Shown piece after piece: positions 11,500 through 23,065 of a stretch of DNA of 64,000 nt (position 1 is the first letter of the stretch; the number at the start of each line of letters is the position of its first letter). The notes under the pieces were generated by a model. It saw nothing but the letters and a program-made list of their open reading frames with translations. It ran no database searches and was not told where the DNA came from. The position numbers and the translations under genes were made by a program. This DNA is from Apoderus coryli (Eukaryota > Arthropoda > Insecta > Coleoptera > Attelabidae), in assembly GCA_911728435.2 (NCBI GenBank), contig OU452202.1, forward strand, positions 20,501,135-20,565,134, in the 5' to 3' direction.

Positions 11500-13600
11500 T
11501 ATACACTGAAAAAAAAAAAAGTAGTGAATGTCACAAATATGAGATATCCTGTTAAAATTACTGTACATGAAGTGTGTTGGCGATTGTGTTAATATGTTTG
11601 TTCTACATGGATCTACGTAAAATGTGGGCCTGTATCTACTGAATAGACGAGGAGTAATAAGAATCAGATAGATGTTTCCGCCATTATTATGAATATTAAT
11701 CAGAAAATTGCGGCGGTTGTTCTGATGAAGAGGAAATAATTTGCAGCCGTAAGCCTACAAAAATCATATATTATTAAAAGTTTGAGGTTAGAACAATAAT
11801 AATTCGAAAACAAACCTAAAATCCATCATCATCCACCATCATATTTGACAGATGGATTAGTGATTTCAGCAGGTTGAACCAATCTCAAATAAAAGAAGAA
11901 GTTGTGATTATATACTCAGATAAAAAACCATCACGAATAAAAGAACACAGCCAATTAAATAAATATTTCTTATAATAAAGAGCCTTCAAGGTCATTTTTG
12001 ACATAAAAACTTAAATATCTAAAAACCGTTAATCTTTTTAAATTCTTGTGAATAGTTTTAAGTTAGGACATGAACTTTACTGAAGTTACATCACTACCAT
12101 TTTTGCTATTAAAATAGATCCCATAACAAGATATGCTGAAATATTTATATTTAAAAAAAAATAAAATTAGAAACTTCCGATTTAAAAAAATATATATTTT
12201 CAGTAAAAGTGCAAACATTCCATATGATTTTAGTCGATTCGTATCATTTTGCGGGTGTCTGTGTTATAAAGCGAACAGTCTCTTTAGGTTTGATATAGGT
12301 ACCGCTCTAAATTGTATCAAATATTGTAATTACAGAACTTCTAAAACAAACTTTAGCACATTATTGTTATATTGAACAAATATAATATAAAAATATTTTT
12401 CTATTACAAAATATACCTCTAGATTCCTAGAAAAGTAGCTATAAATCAATTATAAAAACTGATATTGTTCTTAACATATATTTTTCTAATTATAATAAAA
12501 ATTGTCGTTTTACAAATTTTTATCAGATATTAAATTTTGATTTATTGTAATGGGATTACTACTTCCTTTTATTCGAAAAGAGTGTTTATGGAAATAGATT
12601 CATTTTTCACTTTCTCATTTACTTTGGATATTTTGTTTTCATTTGAACAGGCGAGTGTTCCTCATAAAATAAACACTATTAATCGAAGCAAAATGAACAA
12701 AAAGTGTTTCTTTGGTTTTTAATCCACTTCACTACATCATATTTCGAATTCATTCGGCACGTGAGTTGTAAAAACAAACAATAAAAAGTTCAGTAAGTAT
12801 TAATTAATAATCATTATTTGCTTTTTAATGTTTGAAGTTTTAAAATTAAAAATGCCACAGAAACTGGAAAATGAATCGAATCTACCTTACATGTTCAACT
12901 TTTTCTAACAATTTTTCTATTAAAAAAAACATTATATAATACTGTATATACTATTTACACATATATACAGGATGTATCATATGTATGTGCCAATAAAAAA
13001 CTTACAATTTGTATCAATCTAGTTTTATTACTGTTTTCCTCAGATCTTATTTTAAAAATAGATTCATTGATAGAAGATAAAAGATATCCCCATAAATCCC
13101 TTCAAGAATCTTAAATGGCAAGAGACAGATTCATTTAAAGGTAGAACTGTGAGGCGGGAAGCATAACAAAACAACTTGAGACATTGCCTTTCAGTTTAGG
13201 AAAAAAAAAACTTGATCCATTTGTTTTTGGAGTAACATAAGTTGAGAGAGAAATTACAACATATACCTGGTTCACAACGAGGGCTACAGTTTTAGTTCTG
13301 CATACTGAGATATATAGGGCACCACTAATCAAATGTTCTTAGAAAAAATTAACCTCCACTTTAAGTAGCAATGACCATTGACACCACATCAGTCTTAGCA
13401 ACGATCTAAGGGCAGGTGCACCAAAATTCACTGTCTATCACCCAGGAATACGTCAACGCTGAGAGCAGGATGATTCAGTAAAATCGACATGAACAGGGTG
13501 ATGACGTATATTTTACTCAATAGCTATCTCCGTTAATTTTGATCACACAGTATAGTTTAAATTAGCACACCTATAGCATTTTTTTCTGAATCGTCAGAGT
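11500..13600. other. AT-rich region, no gene recognised
   Basis: Several long open frames here (for example 12133-12375 and 13135-13332) have composition and codon use of random AT-rich DNA. They show no conserved motif or exon signals. Confidence 0.4.
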
Positions 13601-13635
13601 ATGGTGCCAGAAATATTGTATATTAATGCATTGTC

Positions 13636-13838
13636 AAAATTTTGACATAGGATTAGTTAGTTTAAATGGAACAACCTGTATTTTGTTTTCTTAATCGGTA
13701 GAGCTTTTAATTCTGAATTCAAATTTGAAACTACTAAACATAACCGCAATAAAGCATATAAATTGGAATGCAGAATAAAAAGCTCTACCGATTAAGAAAA
13801 CAAATATAAATAACTAATCATATGTCAAAATTTATACA
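13636..13838. mobile_element. About 200-bp MITE with interrupted TIRs
   Basis: The blocks TTTTGACATAGGATTAGTTA and TTTTCTTAATCGGTAGAGCT are each mirrored on the right side in inverted order, ending TAATCATATGTCAAAATTTA. The left arm carries about 20 extra bases (ending ACAACCTGTA) not mirrored on the right. Confidence 0.65.
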
Positions 13839-15312
13839 GTAATCTGTTTGGGAATAACTAGGAGGGGTTGAGGAAGACTGTCCCCTACCATTTGTTTTAA
13901 GACAACTTTTAAAAAACTTGCACCACAGTTCTGTAATAGATTCGATATGAACCGAACAATGAAATGCGTGTAAAGTTAAACTACAAGGCGTTAGCCGTCA
14001 TTAACAAGAATTCATATCGAACGTGTATCATTCAACATTTAATTTACGACAGTCCAAATGGATTGTCTTTGCATAGATTCGATTTATTTAAAACATCAGA
14101 AACGGTTTCGTAAATAAAAATTCAAAATTATTAGGTGCCGTATTAGTCGATGCTATAGTAACAGCTGATTGTTGCCATTTTTACTTTGATAACGTCATTA
14201 TTTGCGTTCAATGTTGTGCTTTGCATTCAATTTAATAGAAAGAGTATTAATATGAGGTTCTGAGAGTGTCCCTTCGGAGATCGAAGGCATTGCGCGAGAA
14301 TAATAATAAGTAAAACTAGTAACTTTCTCTTTGTCAGTTTTTTATTATTATTTCATAATGGCACTGAGTGCTTTATGAAAGCCATAATGACATCCAAATG
14401 AAGATGATCAATATGTCATAATGACACTGGCGTAGATTAAAGAATAAGTTAGATAACGCGATTCACTTAGATATTTTTTCATCCATCAACCGTTTTCAAA
14501 TAGAGTTGGACGATGTATATATTACGTAGTTAAGTGGATCAAAAACCAAATGTCCTAACTGGGCGGAATTCATTTCATGTATTTTTATTTATTTTTGACA
14601 CCTAAATATCAAAACTAATTTGTAGGCGATTAGTATCACAACAGCTCTGTGACGTGTTGGAACCATCAAATGTGGGTCTTGAATGTCAATGTCAAACAAA
14701 ACGACAAGTACATGAATTTAGAGGTTATCTGTAGTGTTTAATTTCTTTGTTTAATGTCAACAGACTTCAATAATTGTTCCCGCGCAAATTTTGCAGTGCT
14801 ACGATGATGATACCAAAATAGAGGTAAGATATTGCGCATGTGTAAATAGTTTTATTAAAAGCATCTGAAGCAGTGGCGTTCCTAGACATTTGGCCGCCCA
14901 TCTGCAGCAAATAATACATAAATATTACTTATAATAAAAATTATCTTTGAATATATAACAACAAAGAATAAGTATAAAGTTACTTTGACAAAATCCTTTG
15001 ATCTTTTGCGCCCGAAGTTTATTTCGAACTGAGTTGGAGCTACGCGGATATACGTCACGATCTACTTTTCAATACAGATACAAGGGTGCAAACGCATAGC
15101 CGACCGACGGTTCTGTCATATCAATATGGTGTTGGGTGTGTTGCATTCATTGAGGTGGGAGGAGACGCTGTATGTTATCAAAAGCGGGTGCAGGTAGGCC
15201 ATATTGGTATGTGACCTCTGTCATTTGACGTGCTTTCAAGATGATAGTGTTATTTACAAGTTTTCTTAAGTTTTTCGTTGTTTTTTGGACGGTTATTTAA
15301 CAATATACTATA

Positions 15313-15399
15313 ATGGTGTCCTGTGCTCTGCGTAGTTGCAGTAGTAGAAGTGAAATCGACAAGAAAATATTAGGAATAACGTTGCATAGATATGTATGA
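15313..15399 (+). pseudogene. Truncated THAP-domain start
   Basis: A 28-codon frame begins MVSCALRSCSSRSEIDKK and ends ITLHRYV. It matches the opening of a THAP domain (M-V-x-C...C..R......I.FHRFP) with the FP lost and a stop immediately after. It sits between inverted segments of a likely transposon. Distinct from the THAP exons at 10.1/23.4 kb and 59.0 kb. Confidence 0.5.
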
Positions 15400-15529
15400 T
15401 ATGTATATGATATGTATCAAATATCAATAATTACCTATATTTCAAGTGTTTTGTACACTTCTGAACATTTCAAATTAAAGTATAAACCCAAGCTGCAAAT
15501 TAAAAAACAAAAACGTCAACAAAAATAGC

Positions 15530-15720
15530 CAGTGCGGCTCTGGAGAATCCGCCATATTGGTATGCGATTACGCCCCACCCAATGCACCCGTTTGTGTACA
15601 ATGTAAAATAATGCTTATAGCGGCTCCTTATATCTCAATGGTTGCATTGTTGACGATATTATTCTTAAGGTCGGAGGGCGTATGAGTGAAAATTGCTGAT
15701 ATTTTGCGTTGAAGGGTAAC
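15530..15720. repeat. Transposon-end repeat, inverted copy at 63230-63360
   Basis: Shared blocks, in inverse orientation at 63.2-63.4 kb: GCCATATTGGTATGCGATTA, CGCCCCACCCAATGCACCCG, TTTGTGTACAATGTAAAATA, AATGCTTATAGCG and ATATCTCAATGG. High identity over about 130 bp. Confidence 0.7.
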
Positions 15721-15990
15721 GCGTTATAATATTCCATAAATACAACACGAAGGCAATCCTGAATTAAAATTTTAATAACAATGTTGATGATGATAAGAAT
15801 GCAGAACAGAGATTATGGTTGAAGTATTTTTAATAACATTGTAGAAAACTTAGAAGTAGTGTAACTTCAACTAGATATGATTCTGAATTAGCACTGCTTA
15901 AATGTAGAATTCTTTAATGCAACACCAAGTGACGTCATGCGCAAATCCAACCAAATTACGCCTTACCTCTATTTTAATATCATGCAACGA

Positions 15991-17070
15991 ATTCATCTTT
16001 CTATCCTAACCTAAAATCACTTTCATGTTTTTTATCACAATTTAGAACACATATTACATAGGCGTTATTCTTCTACAAACTCAGATCAGATAAACTGGTG
16101 TGACATGCTCCCATGTCAATGTCAAGTATTTTTATTGTATAACGTAAAACTGTCAAATCATTATTTGCGCGTGTGCGTTGTAATTTGAATTTTTGATTGT
16201 TAAATATATAATTATTATAATATATTTATAATAATAAACTTGACGCAATTTTTAGCGAGATATCGTGTATTGAACGATTTTGCACAATAAATTTGTTTTA
16301 ACGAGAAACCGCGGGTGTAGAAGTTAGGTTAAGTATAGTTTATAGCCTAGAATAATAGTTTATCAGCCAGAATTTATAATATTAATTAAAAACAATTTCA
16401 AAATTTATAATCCATTAAATGCTTTTTTGTTAAAATTAAAAAATTCTTACGTCACTGGCGACGGGAAACCTGTCCGCGGCCATATTGAAACACCATCGCG
16501 GTCGCATGACAATATGCAAATGCTCCGTTCTCCCCTCTTTACATTCCAAGGTTTATAGCTTACGTCAGTCAGTAGAATTCGTGCGTAATTGAGAGGTAGG
16601 TTTAGATTTGTAATAATAAATTAGTAGTGAAATATGATCAATAGGAATTACTGGTTTGCTAGACACCTATAAACAGGTTTGAGTATAAAAACTTCTCATC
16701 AAAAACATAAAAGCACCTATTATACTTAAACAGAGGACAATATCCAGATCCATTTCGGCAAATCATAACTCTATTGCTTATGATAAACTGACAAATTATG
16801 ACATAACATTATAACCTCAATCATGCACGGAAATAAAATTTGATAGTGGGAGATAATCGGACGTTACTTGGCAGATTACTAACGATTACGGACGGACGAT
16901 GTCTCGCTAAAAATTGCTTTTGGATATTTATTAAAAATTGGTCAATTTTAAATAATTATCTAAGTAAACTTCATCAATTAATTGTCAACACATTTAGTAG
17001 GTGGAATGCACATTTCAGTTAAGTGAGTGAAAACTACTGATACTCGATATAGAAGATAACGCCTAATGTT
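15991..17070. other. Region without recognised gene
   Basis: A GC-richer block at 16450-16600 (CGACGGGAAACC, CCGCGGCCATATTG, CATCGCGGTCGCATG) resembles transposon ends or 5'UTR-like sequence, but no exon or TIR pair could be assigned. Confidence 0.35.
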
Positions 17071-17073
17071 AAT

Positions 17074-17079
17074 TTTATT
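17074..17079 (-). terminator. Candidate poly(A) signal of the 320-residue gene
   Basis: AATAAA on the minus strand about 200 bp after the stop at 17278. Confidence 0.35.
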
Positions 17080-17277
17080 TTTCTTATGTTAAAATATTTG
17101 AGCCAAAAAATGGCTAAAAAATAAAATTAATATACTCGTAACACGCCTACATAAAAACTTTTAAAAACTTTCTTTGACAAAAAATAACAGTTTTATGACA
17201 AATCAACGAAATAAAATTTGGGACTTAACATTACATAATTTATAACAAAAATTCTTGAATTGAACTTTATGCGAATG

Positions 17278-20200
17278 TCAACGCTTCGACAAGGAAGGGA
17301 AGTCTTTCATGGATTTGATATTGACTGTGGGTGAAACTTTATTCGTCCCCCATGGCCAGACGTTGGGGTTTCCACTGGTAGTAGTATTATTATTATTAGA
17401 CCTTCTCCAGGCTGGAATCTCACTGGAATAGCTATCATTTGCTGAAAAGGAATACAATTTAAAATGACGTGGATTTTATTCTTATAATACTAAAAATGCC
17501 TCGTTTAATAAAAGATTAGAGCTATTAGGCTACTAGGTTTGTTCAAAAAAAGGTGACTTTTTATTTTACCCGGAAAATATTTATTTATTCATCAATAACT
17601 ATTTTGTTCCCTTGAAAGTAACCCCCTTGAAATATATAATATATTATACTTGTGCCAGTGCTTTTTCCGATCCTAGAAGCACTTCTGATATGACTTTTTG
17701 GAATTGCATCGTAGGAAAACTCCGTCTTTCATGGGTCTTTTCGGTTTTGGGAATAAGAAAAAGTAGCAGCGGCCAACTCTAGTGAATACAGTGGCAGACG
17801 TATGAACGATTATTACAATACGAATATCACAAAAACAAAAAGCAGGCGTGCCAAATACTTAGATATCTAACTAACCTAATTACAATATTACGATATCACA
17901 AGCCCAAACAGTGCTCAATGCTAATCGGAAAGCACTTGTGAAATCTGTTAAGAAAATATCAATTAAGAAAATCCGCCCTCTCGAGAGGCCCAAGTTTTCC
18001 ATACGTCTGGGAGATTCTTAATAATTTTCGAAACACCCTATGCCATATAACAGGGGTTCCTAAACTTATTTTGTCTACTGCCCACTTTGAGTATAAATTA
18101 TTTTTTAGCGCCCCCCTTTTTTCACCTACTTAAAAACTTCAAACTAAATTAATTAATTATTGTGAGCTATATTAGCAGATATTAAATATTCATTCTAAAC
18201 GAGACTTTTACAATAACCCACAAGAGTTAATTTGAGACCTGAGCGCAGTTGGCAAACAAGTCGTCGTTACTGCAGGATACTGATAAATTCGGAAAATTGT
18301 TAATCTTACGTCTGCCCATATTCTTTTTGTGCAGAAGCAGTTTGGCTGCGAAAGCAGCAACGACATTTTTTGTTTTAATTAAATTTAGTTCATCGCCTTG
18401 CTGTTGGAGATTCATGTCGATGAACAATTTATACAGGTCTGTCATGTAAGCTATAAGTATCATTCTTTGATGTAATGAGCTTGTTGCGCAATCCTGTATA
18501 TCTTTAGTTTCCAAGAACTGTATCACAGAGTCAAACAGGTTGCAAAATCGAGTCAGACAATTGCCAACGAACTTCAGTATGAAGCAACAAACGGTTGAAA
18601 TCTTCGTCATTAGTAGCACAAAGCTGATGAAATAATCTATTATTCAAAGAGCTGTTACGGATTTTATTGACTGCTTTGATGACATATTGCAGTGATTGAA
18701 ATAGTCGTTCACTTAAGTTTCTAGCAACCAAATACTGTCTATGAATAACGCAATGTACAGCAAAGACATCTGGAATTTTATTTTTTAAGTACGCTATGAA
18801 GCCTTTCTGGCACCCTGTCATAGCCGGAGCGCCATCCGTAGCAACTGATATAATATTTTTCAAGGGAATCTCTTTCTCATCACAAAACTTTTCCAATGTA
18901 TGTATATGTATGTATGCCTTTTGTATCGGTCTCTAAATTTCTAGCAAACAATAGTTCTTCACATATTTTCTCATCTTTAGTAAACCTCACGTAAGACAGC
19001 AACAATGCTTCATTAGACGGTAAAGTGGACTCATCGAGCTGAATTAAGAATTGACTAGTTCTCAGATGGTTGCACAATTTTCAGCCAGATTTCATTTCGA
19101 AACGGAGCGACCGATTGACATGATTTTTCATTTATTTATTGAATAAAACAGGACAGATATATGAACTACGCGGAGAGAAATATCGAACCGAGTTTGAGCA
19201 ATATCTTAATTAATATTAGTTGATGTTCACAAGTTGTAGTCGAGAGCTCAGTCTAAGAGTCCTTCTAGCTAGATAAAAGTACAAATCGCCCCCCAAGCCT
19301 CTACACAACGCCCCCATTTTTTTCTGGGTCTCTTACCGCCCCCCCTTAAGGCCTGCAGCGCCCACAAGGGGGCGTTATCGCTGCCCTATAGGAACATCGC
19401 TGCATATTAGTTTGTTTAACAACTTGGTATACCAACAAATAAAAAAATCTTACCAATATTATTGAGAGATTGATTGTTATGTCCACTGCTTGTAGGAGAT
19501 GCACTTTCAACAACATGTGCTGCTGCGTCCCGACTCGTATCCACTAGTGTCGGTAGTTTCGTTCTAGTCTGTTTTCGTTCTTTTTGCCTATTTGGAGTCA
19601 CTCTCATTTTATTCATAGCGGACGTAAGATTTTCATTATAATTTGTTTGTAAGATAGCTTTCCGAGTTTTAGCCATGTCGTACTTCTTCTTGGCCTAACA
19701 GATAAAGAAAAATAATTTTTCTTAAGTAGATTTCCAAAAATTTTGGAGTTGCTTTCACAGATATTCAACATCAGAATAAGGGAAGCGATATTTACTCACC
19801 TCTTTGAAAATAACACTTAGTGGTGGAGGTCTTTTAGGATCCTCCGATCTCATAAATATATGGTCTAAATTATCTTCTATGTCATTTCTGTTATGACTAA
19901 AATGCTGCTCATGTTTCTCATATTTTGCCGGGGAAACTGATGGTCCAGCCTTTGGTGATTGGGAAACACTGGCTGGTGATGAAACTATTGAACTATTCCG
20001 ATATTCTTTATTGTAAGCATCTTCCAGAATCTTGTTGGCAAAATCAATGCTGTTCGCCTAAATGAAAATGTTGTAATTTACTGTCACCTAAGTTCGACTT
20101 TTATACCGTGTAGAGAAATTCAAACAAATAATATAAGCTGTTGGAAATTAGGTTTCTAACGTTACAAACAGCAACTGAACTGGTTATTAAATCAATTACT

Positions 20201-20565
20201 ACCTATTTTGGTCCCAACTAAACTAACACTAGATATCCCTATAATGAAAACCAATAATTTCTTACCTTAATTTCTTTCAAAAAATATGCCGCATGCCCCG
20301 TAGCCTCTGAACTATCTCCAGGTATCCCATCGCTGGCAGAGTAGAACTGTGGATTACGACCTCTACCTTTACTCGTCGCATAAGCCACTATATGTCCGTC
20401 AGAAAAGTCAGTATCCTCTGGTTCATCATTTATATCGTCCACATAAATACTACCTGTGTTATTCTGTTTCATGCGTTCCAAATATTTTTCTAATGGCTTT
20501 GGCAAATCACTCATATCAGCCAAATCCTCAACATCCATACCGTCGTCAAAATCATCCCAAGACAT
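17278..20565 (-). CDS. Unrecognised 320-residue hydrophilic protein, four exons
   Basis: Minus-strand exons 20565-20266, 20057-19800, 19694-19454 and 17441-17278 sum to 963 nt, exactly 320 codons plus stop, with phases 0, 0 and 1 and canonical donors (GTAAG, GTGAGT, GTAAG) and acceptors (TTTAG, GTTAG, TTTTCAG). The protein starts MSWDDFDDGMDVEDLADMSD, a strongly acidic region, and residues 1-100 hold further DINDEPEDTD-type acid clusters. Exon 2 has a possible short helix (FANKILEDAYNKEY) then Ser/Pro-rich and basic PKRPPP segments. Exon 3 is Lys/Arg-rich with heptad-like character (KKKYDMAKTRKAI). Exon 4 ends with Trp-containing low-complexity sequence and KSMKDFPSLSKR. No signal peptide, membrane segment or catalytic motif is visible. 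The ATG at 20565 was chosen because the acidic conserved-looking sequence begins there; an in-frame ATG at 20601 is possible. Function unknown; likely disordered nuclear or cytoplasmic protein. Intron 3 (2.0 kb) holds a hAT and a mariner relic. Confidence 0.85.
17545..17820 (-). pseudogene. Mariner transposase C-terminal fragment
   Basis: Minus-strand translation across small shifts gives FFLFPKPKRPMKDG, then SYQKCF.DRKKHWHK. This matches the end of mariner transposases (DFFLFPKLK...FQ.CFEDWKKRWHKCI). Frameshifts and stops are present; the N-terminal half and TIRs are absent. It lies in intron 3 of the 320-residue gene on the same strand. Confidence 0.65.
18051..19402 (-). mobile_element. hAT element inside intron 3 of the 320-residue gene
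   Basis: The left end CAGGGGTTCCTAAACTTATT and the degraded right end (..TATAGGAACATCGCTG) are compatible with hAT termini. C-rich (CGCCCCCC) subterminal blocks occur on both sides. The flanks CATATAA and CATATTA are a plausible degenerate target duplication. The transposase pseudogene is at 19080-18227. Confidence 0.65.
18227..19080 (-). pseudogene. hAT transposase relic, ZBED5/SCAND3-like group
   Basis: Three minus-strand blocks read in order with frame changes between them. The first (19077-18880) contains FLIQLDESTLPSNEALLLSY. The second (18896-18531) contains NIISVATDGAPAMTGCQKGF, FAVHCVIHRQYLVARNLSER and a LHTEVRWQ ending. The third (18619-18227) contains GNCLTRFCNLFDSVIQFLET. The DEST, TDGAPAMTG, CVIHR and TEVRWL-like motifs are typical of the ZBED5/SCAND3 branch of hAT-derived proteins. 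N-terminal BED finger and C-terminal dimerisation block are missing. Confidence 0.8.
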
Positions 20566-20619
20566 GTTATCAGCGTAAATGTGTAGAAAAAAGTAGTGCA
20601 AAAAAGTTCAATATGTAAA

Positions 20620-22060
20620 ATTTATTTAGCGTGCTATTTGTTTTTGTGGTTTTTTGACACGTATTGTACATAAACAGGAAGTCTAATCAGTCAAAACTAG
20701 TAAACCTACTATAGAATACACAAATTTTTGAAATATATTGTTTAAAAATTCTTTAGTCTAATAAACTTTACTTTTCGGCTTATTTCGTATCTCGTGTCCT
20801 AACTTTTAAATTTTTAAACCTCCCAATCTAATCTGTGCTTGTTTTTATACTTTTCTTTCTTTGTTTTTTTTCATAGACATAGATAATATGTGACATATGA
20901 CTAGTGACTGGACTGAACACTGAACGCCTGCTAACATATAGATATAGGGACAATCAAAGATTTAAAATCTGTAGGGACCAAGCACGAATTGAGCGCACCA
21001 TCGGTAGTTGTCAGAACTATTCCACAAATCTTATTTCTCACGTTAGTACGACTTTGCAACTCTTTTTAAAAGATTCCCATTGTATTTATAAAAACCTTTC
21101 AACCGAATGGAACAGACCTCAGATATTTTTTTCTGAAGGAAACCCGCTAATATAAACACACCGTAAACTTTGAACATCCATGATATCATTGTCTTTATAA
21201 GTGTTAATAAAGACTATGATGATATATAATATATCTTGTAATTTACAATATTTATTTATCATATTATATTATAACGTCATGCGCAGAGCGGTCGAATCTA
21301 AACCCACAGAGCATACGTTGTGTGTATATTGTGGGTTGCATAATGACGGGGATATTATTTTTATTATTGGTACTGACTTTATAAAGACAATAATATTAGA
21401 GAGGCATATAATACAGAAGAGAGTCGAAAGAAAATTTTTCAAACGGAATACGTGTGTTTTTTTTATAATTTCATCTTATTTAGCATAAAACTTTGTATTA
21501 GGTTGTTCAGTTCGAGAATGCGTAGTTTTCGAAATATTGGTTCTAAATTGACCTATTAAAAATTTAATAATTTATAGGGTGTCCCATTTCAAATTTCTAT
21601 CCATTTCGTCAACACGAAAATACAAAATTACTATTTCAAAAAGGTATTTCATAAAAGTCAAAAAAACATCTAATTTCTAACACTACCTACTGGGAAATAG
21701 TCTCTTATATACTTATCGTCAAAAAGCAAGCAACATTTTCGTAGTATGCTGGTAATAATGGTAATAAATGGGTTTATGTGGAGATGTTTGAGTTGAAAGG
21801 GATTTTAAACCACATACCCCTATCTATATATTTATATAGATAAAATAGAAAGCCGCTATATGGTGCTTTAGTATTACCACAGTATATTTAAATTCCTTAT
21901 CTTTACGATGGTATTACATTACATGTCTGTGAGTGTCAAAAATGCTTTTGTTGTAATATAATAAGAGAACATAAAAATTATATTATTGATTATCCTTATG
22001 TGAGTTCGATTCCTGCTCTTCCAATTTTTTATATTTATAATTTTTGAACTAGGTAGTTGA
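20620..22060. other. Intergenic region without recognised gene
   Basis: Upstream of the 320-residue gene. Contains the ATTGTCTTTATAA..AATAAAGAC motif near 21190, TTTATAAAGACAATAA near 21375, a single GGGTGTCCCA transposon end near 21580, and a tRNA B-box-like GAGTTCGATTCC near 22005. Open frames at 20904-21488 have no supporting signal. Confidence 0.35.
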
Positions 22061-22095
22061 GATAGTTTATGCCCGTTTGCACCACATACCGTTTA

Positions 22096-22321
22096 AGTCA
22101 CGATTTGTTCTAAGAGGCGCTTAGCATCTATTTTTTATTGCACCGCGTTAAAACGTCACTTTAAATTTGCCTAAGTGTCACTTAAGTGAAGTGTTGAAGA
22201 ATATTTTAAGTCACGATTTGTTCTAAGAGTCGCTTAGCATCTATTTTTTATTGCACCACGTTAAAACGTCACTTTAAATTTGCCTAAGTGTTCCTTAAGT
22301 TAAGACTCGAAAATTCTCTTC
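22096..22321. repeat. 113-bp tandem duplication in Harbinger subterminal region
   Basis: Two copies begin AGTCACGATTTGTTCTAAGA at 22096 and 22209 with only a few differences (GGCGC/GTCGC, ACCGCG/ACCACG). Confidence 0.9.
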
Positions 22322-22399
22322 TTAAATGGAATTCTAACCTCAATATTGCATTTATATTTTTCATTATTGGGTTGTTTACATTGTGTGGCGATTAAAAAT

Positions 22400-22640
22400 A
22401 TGGAATTATTGATGATGATCTTGATGTTTTCGAATTAATTGAACATGGATTTCCAAGGAGGGTGTATGAAAGGCCGAATTATTTTTAAGATATGGAAAAT
22501 TTAAGTTTTTTTCAAAGATTTCGACTGACGAAGCCTACGATTCGGCCTATCCTAGACCAAATTGAGCATTTTTACTAGAATTTGATGAGATATGACAGCT
22601 TTCATTAGAAGATAAAGACCAGAAAGGGTATTTGTGCTTA
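22400..22640 (+). pseudogene. Harbinger transposase N-terminus, unit 1
   Basis: ATG at 22400 opens MEL, then deletions shift the frame. The DNA is otherwise collinear with unit 2 (24135-24390) and codes in pieces for LIEHGFPRRVYERPNYF and FQRFRLTK, the start of HARBI1-like transposases. No catalytic DDE region. Confidence 0.65.
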
Positions 22641-22839
22641 ACATACCTATTACTATTATATAGAGGTATAAATTATTGAGCTAGGGTATCAACAACAATA
22701 AATTAAAACCATAACAACTATTCGCAACTATACTTATAAATTATTATTTTATATGTAGCAATAAGAATTATTGCTGTTATAAACGAGTTTGTTTTTGCTT
22801 TTTATCTAGTAACAGATTCAGTTGTTTATACTATTCAGA

Positions 22840-22990
22840 GCACTAGCTTATGGCGCCAAAATATTCAAACAGCAAAAACAAAGCGAAATGCACGCCACCG
22901 ATCCGCGTCGGCCACCCACGGAAACACGACCTAAGGGCGAACGTTCCCATTGGCTCGGTATAAAAGGAAATTAACGTATGCTTACCTACT
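22840..22990 (+). promoter_or_regulatory. GC-rich insert with CCAAT-like and TATA boxes
   Basis: Between AT-rich flanks lies about 110 bp of GC-richer DNA (CACGCCACCGATCCGCGTCG..), ending in ATTGG (22949-22953, inverted CCAAT) and TATAAAAG (22959-22966). It is absent from the duplicate unit 2 of the Harbinger composite, so it was gained by unit 1 or lost from unit 2. Could be a captured promoter; no adjoining coding exon is visible. Confidence 0.35.
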
Positions 22991-23065
22991 GCCCGACCAA
23001 AAAACTCTTCTTCATTGTCGGCTACCTTAAATTTGCTATGTTGACAAATTTACCCGATACTTAAC

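Larger units (their letters stand above)
14800..15990. mobile_element. Possible THAP-bearing DNA transposon
   Basis: An inverted pair, GATACCAAAATAGAGGTAAG at about 14810 against CTTACCTCTATTTTAATATC at about 15960, brackets 1.15 kb that includes a THAP start at 15313. Sections at 15060-15220 and 15530-15720 are GC-richer and carry CCGCCATATTGGTATG-type blocks like other transposon ends. Exact borders and target duplication were not resolved. Confidence 0.4.

Noticed and set aside
18249..18449. Plus-strand frame opposite the hAT transposase
   Set aside because: Shadow of the minus-strand hAT coding sequence.
20349..20618. Plus-strand frame opposite exon 1 of the 320-residue gene
   Set aside because: Antisense shadow; the minus strand has the acidic conserved-looking protein and splice signals.
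22000..22035. tRNA-like B box (GAGTTCGATTCC)
   Set aside because: No A box, anticodon arm or acceptor stem at the right distance.
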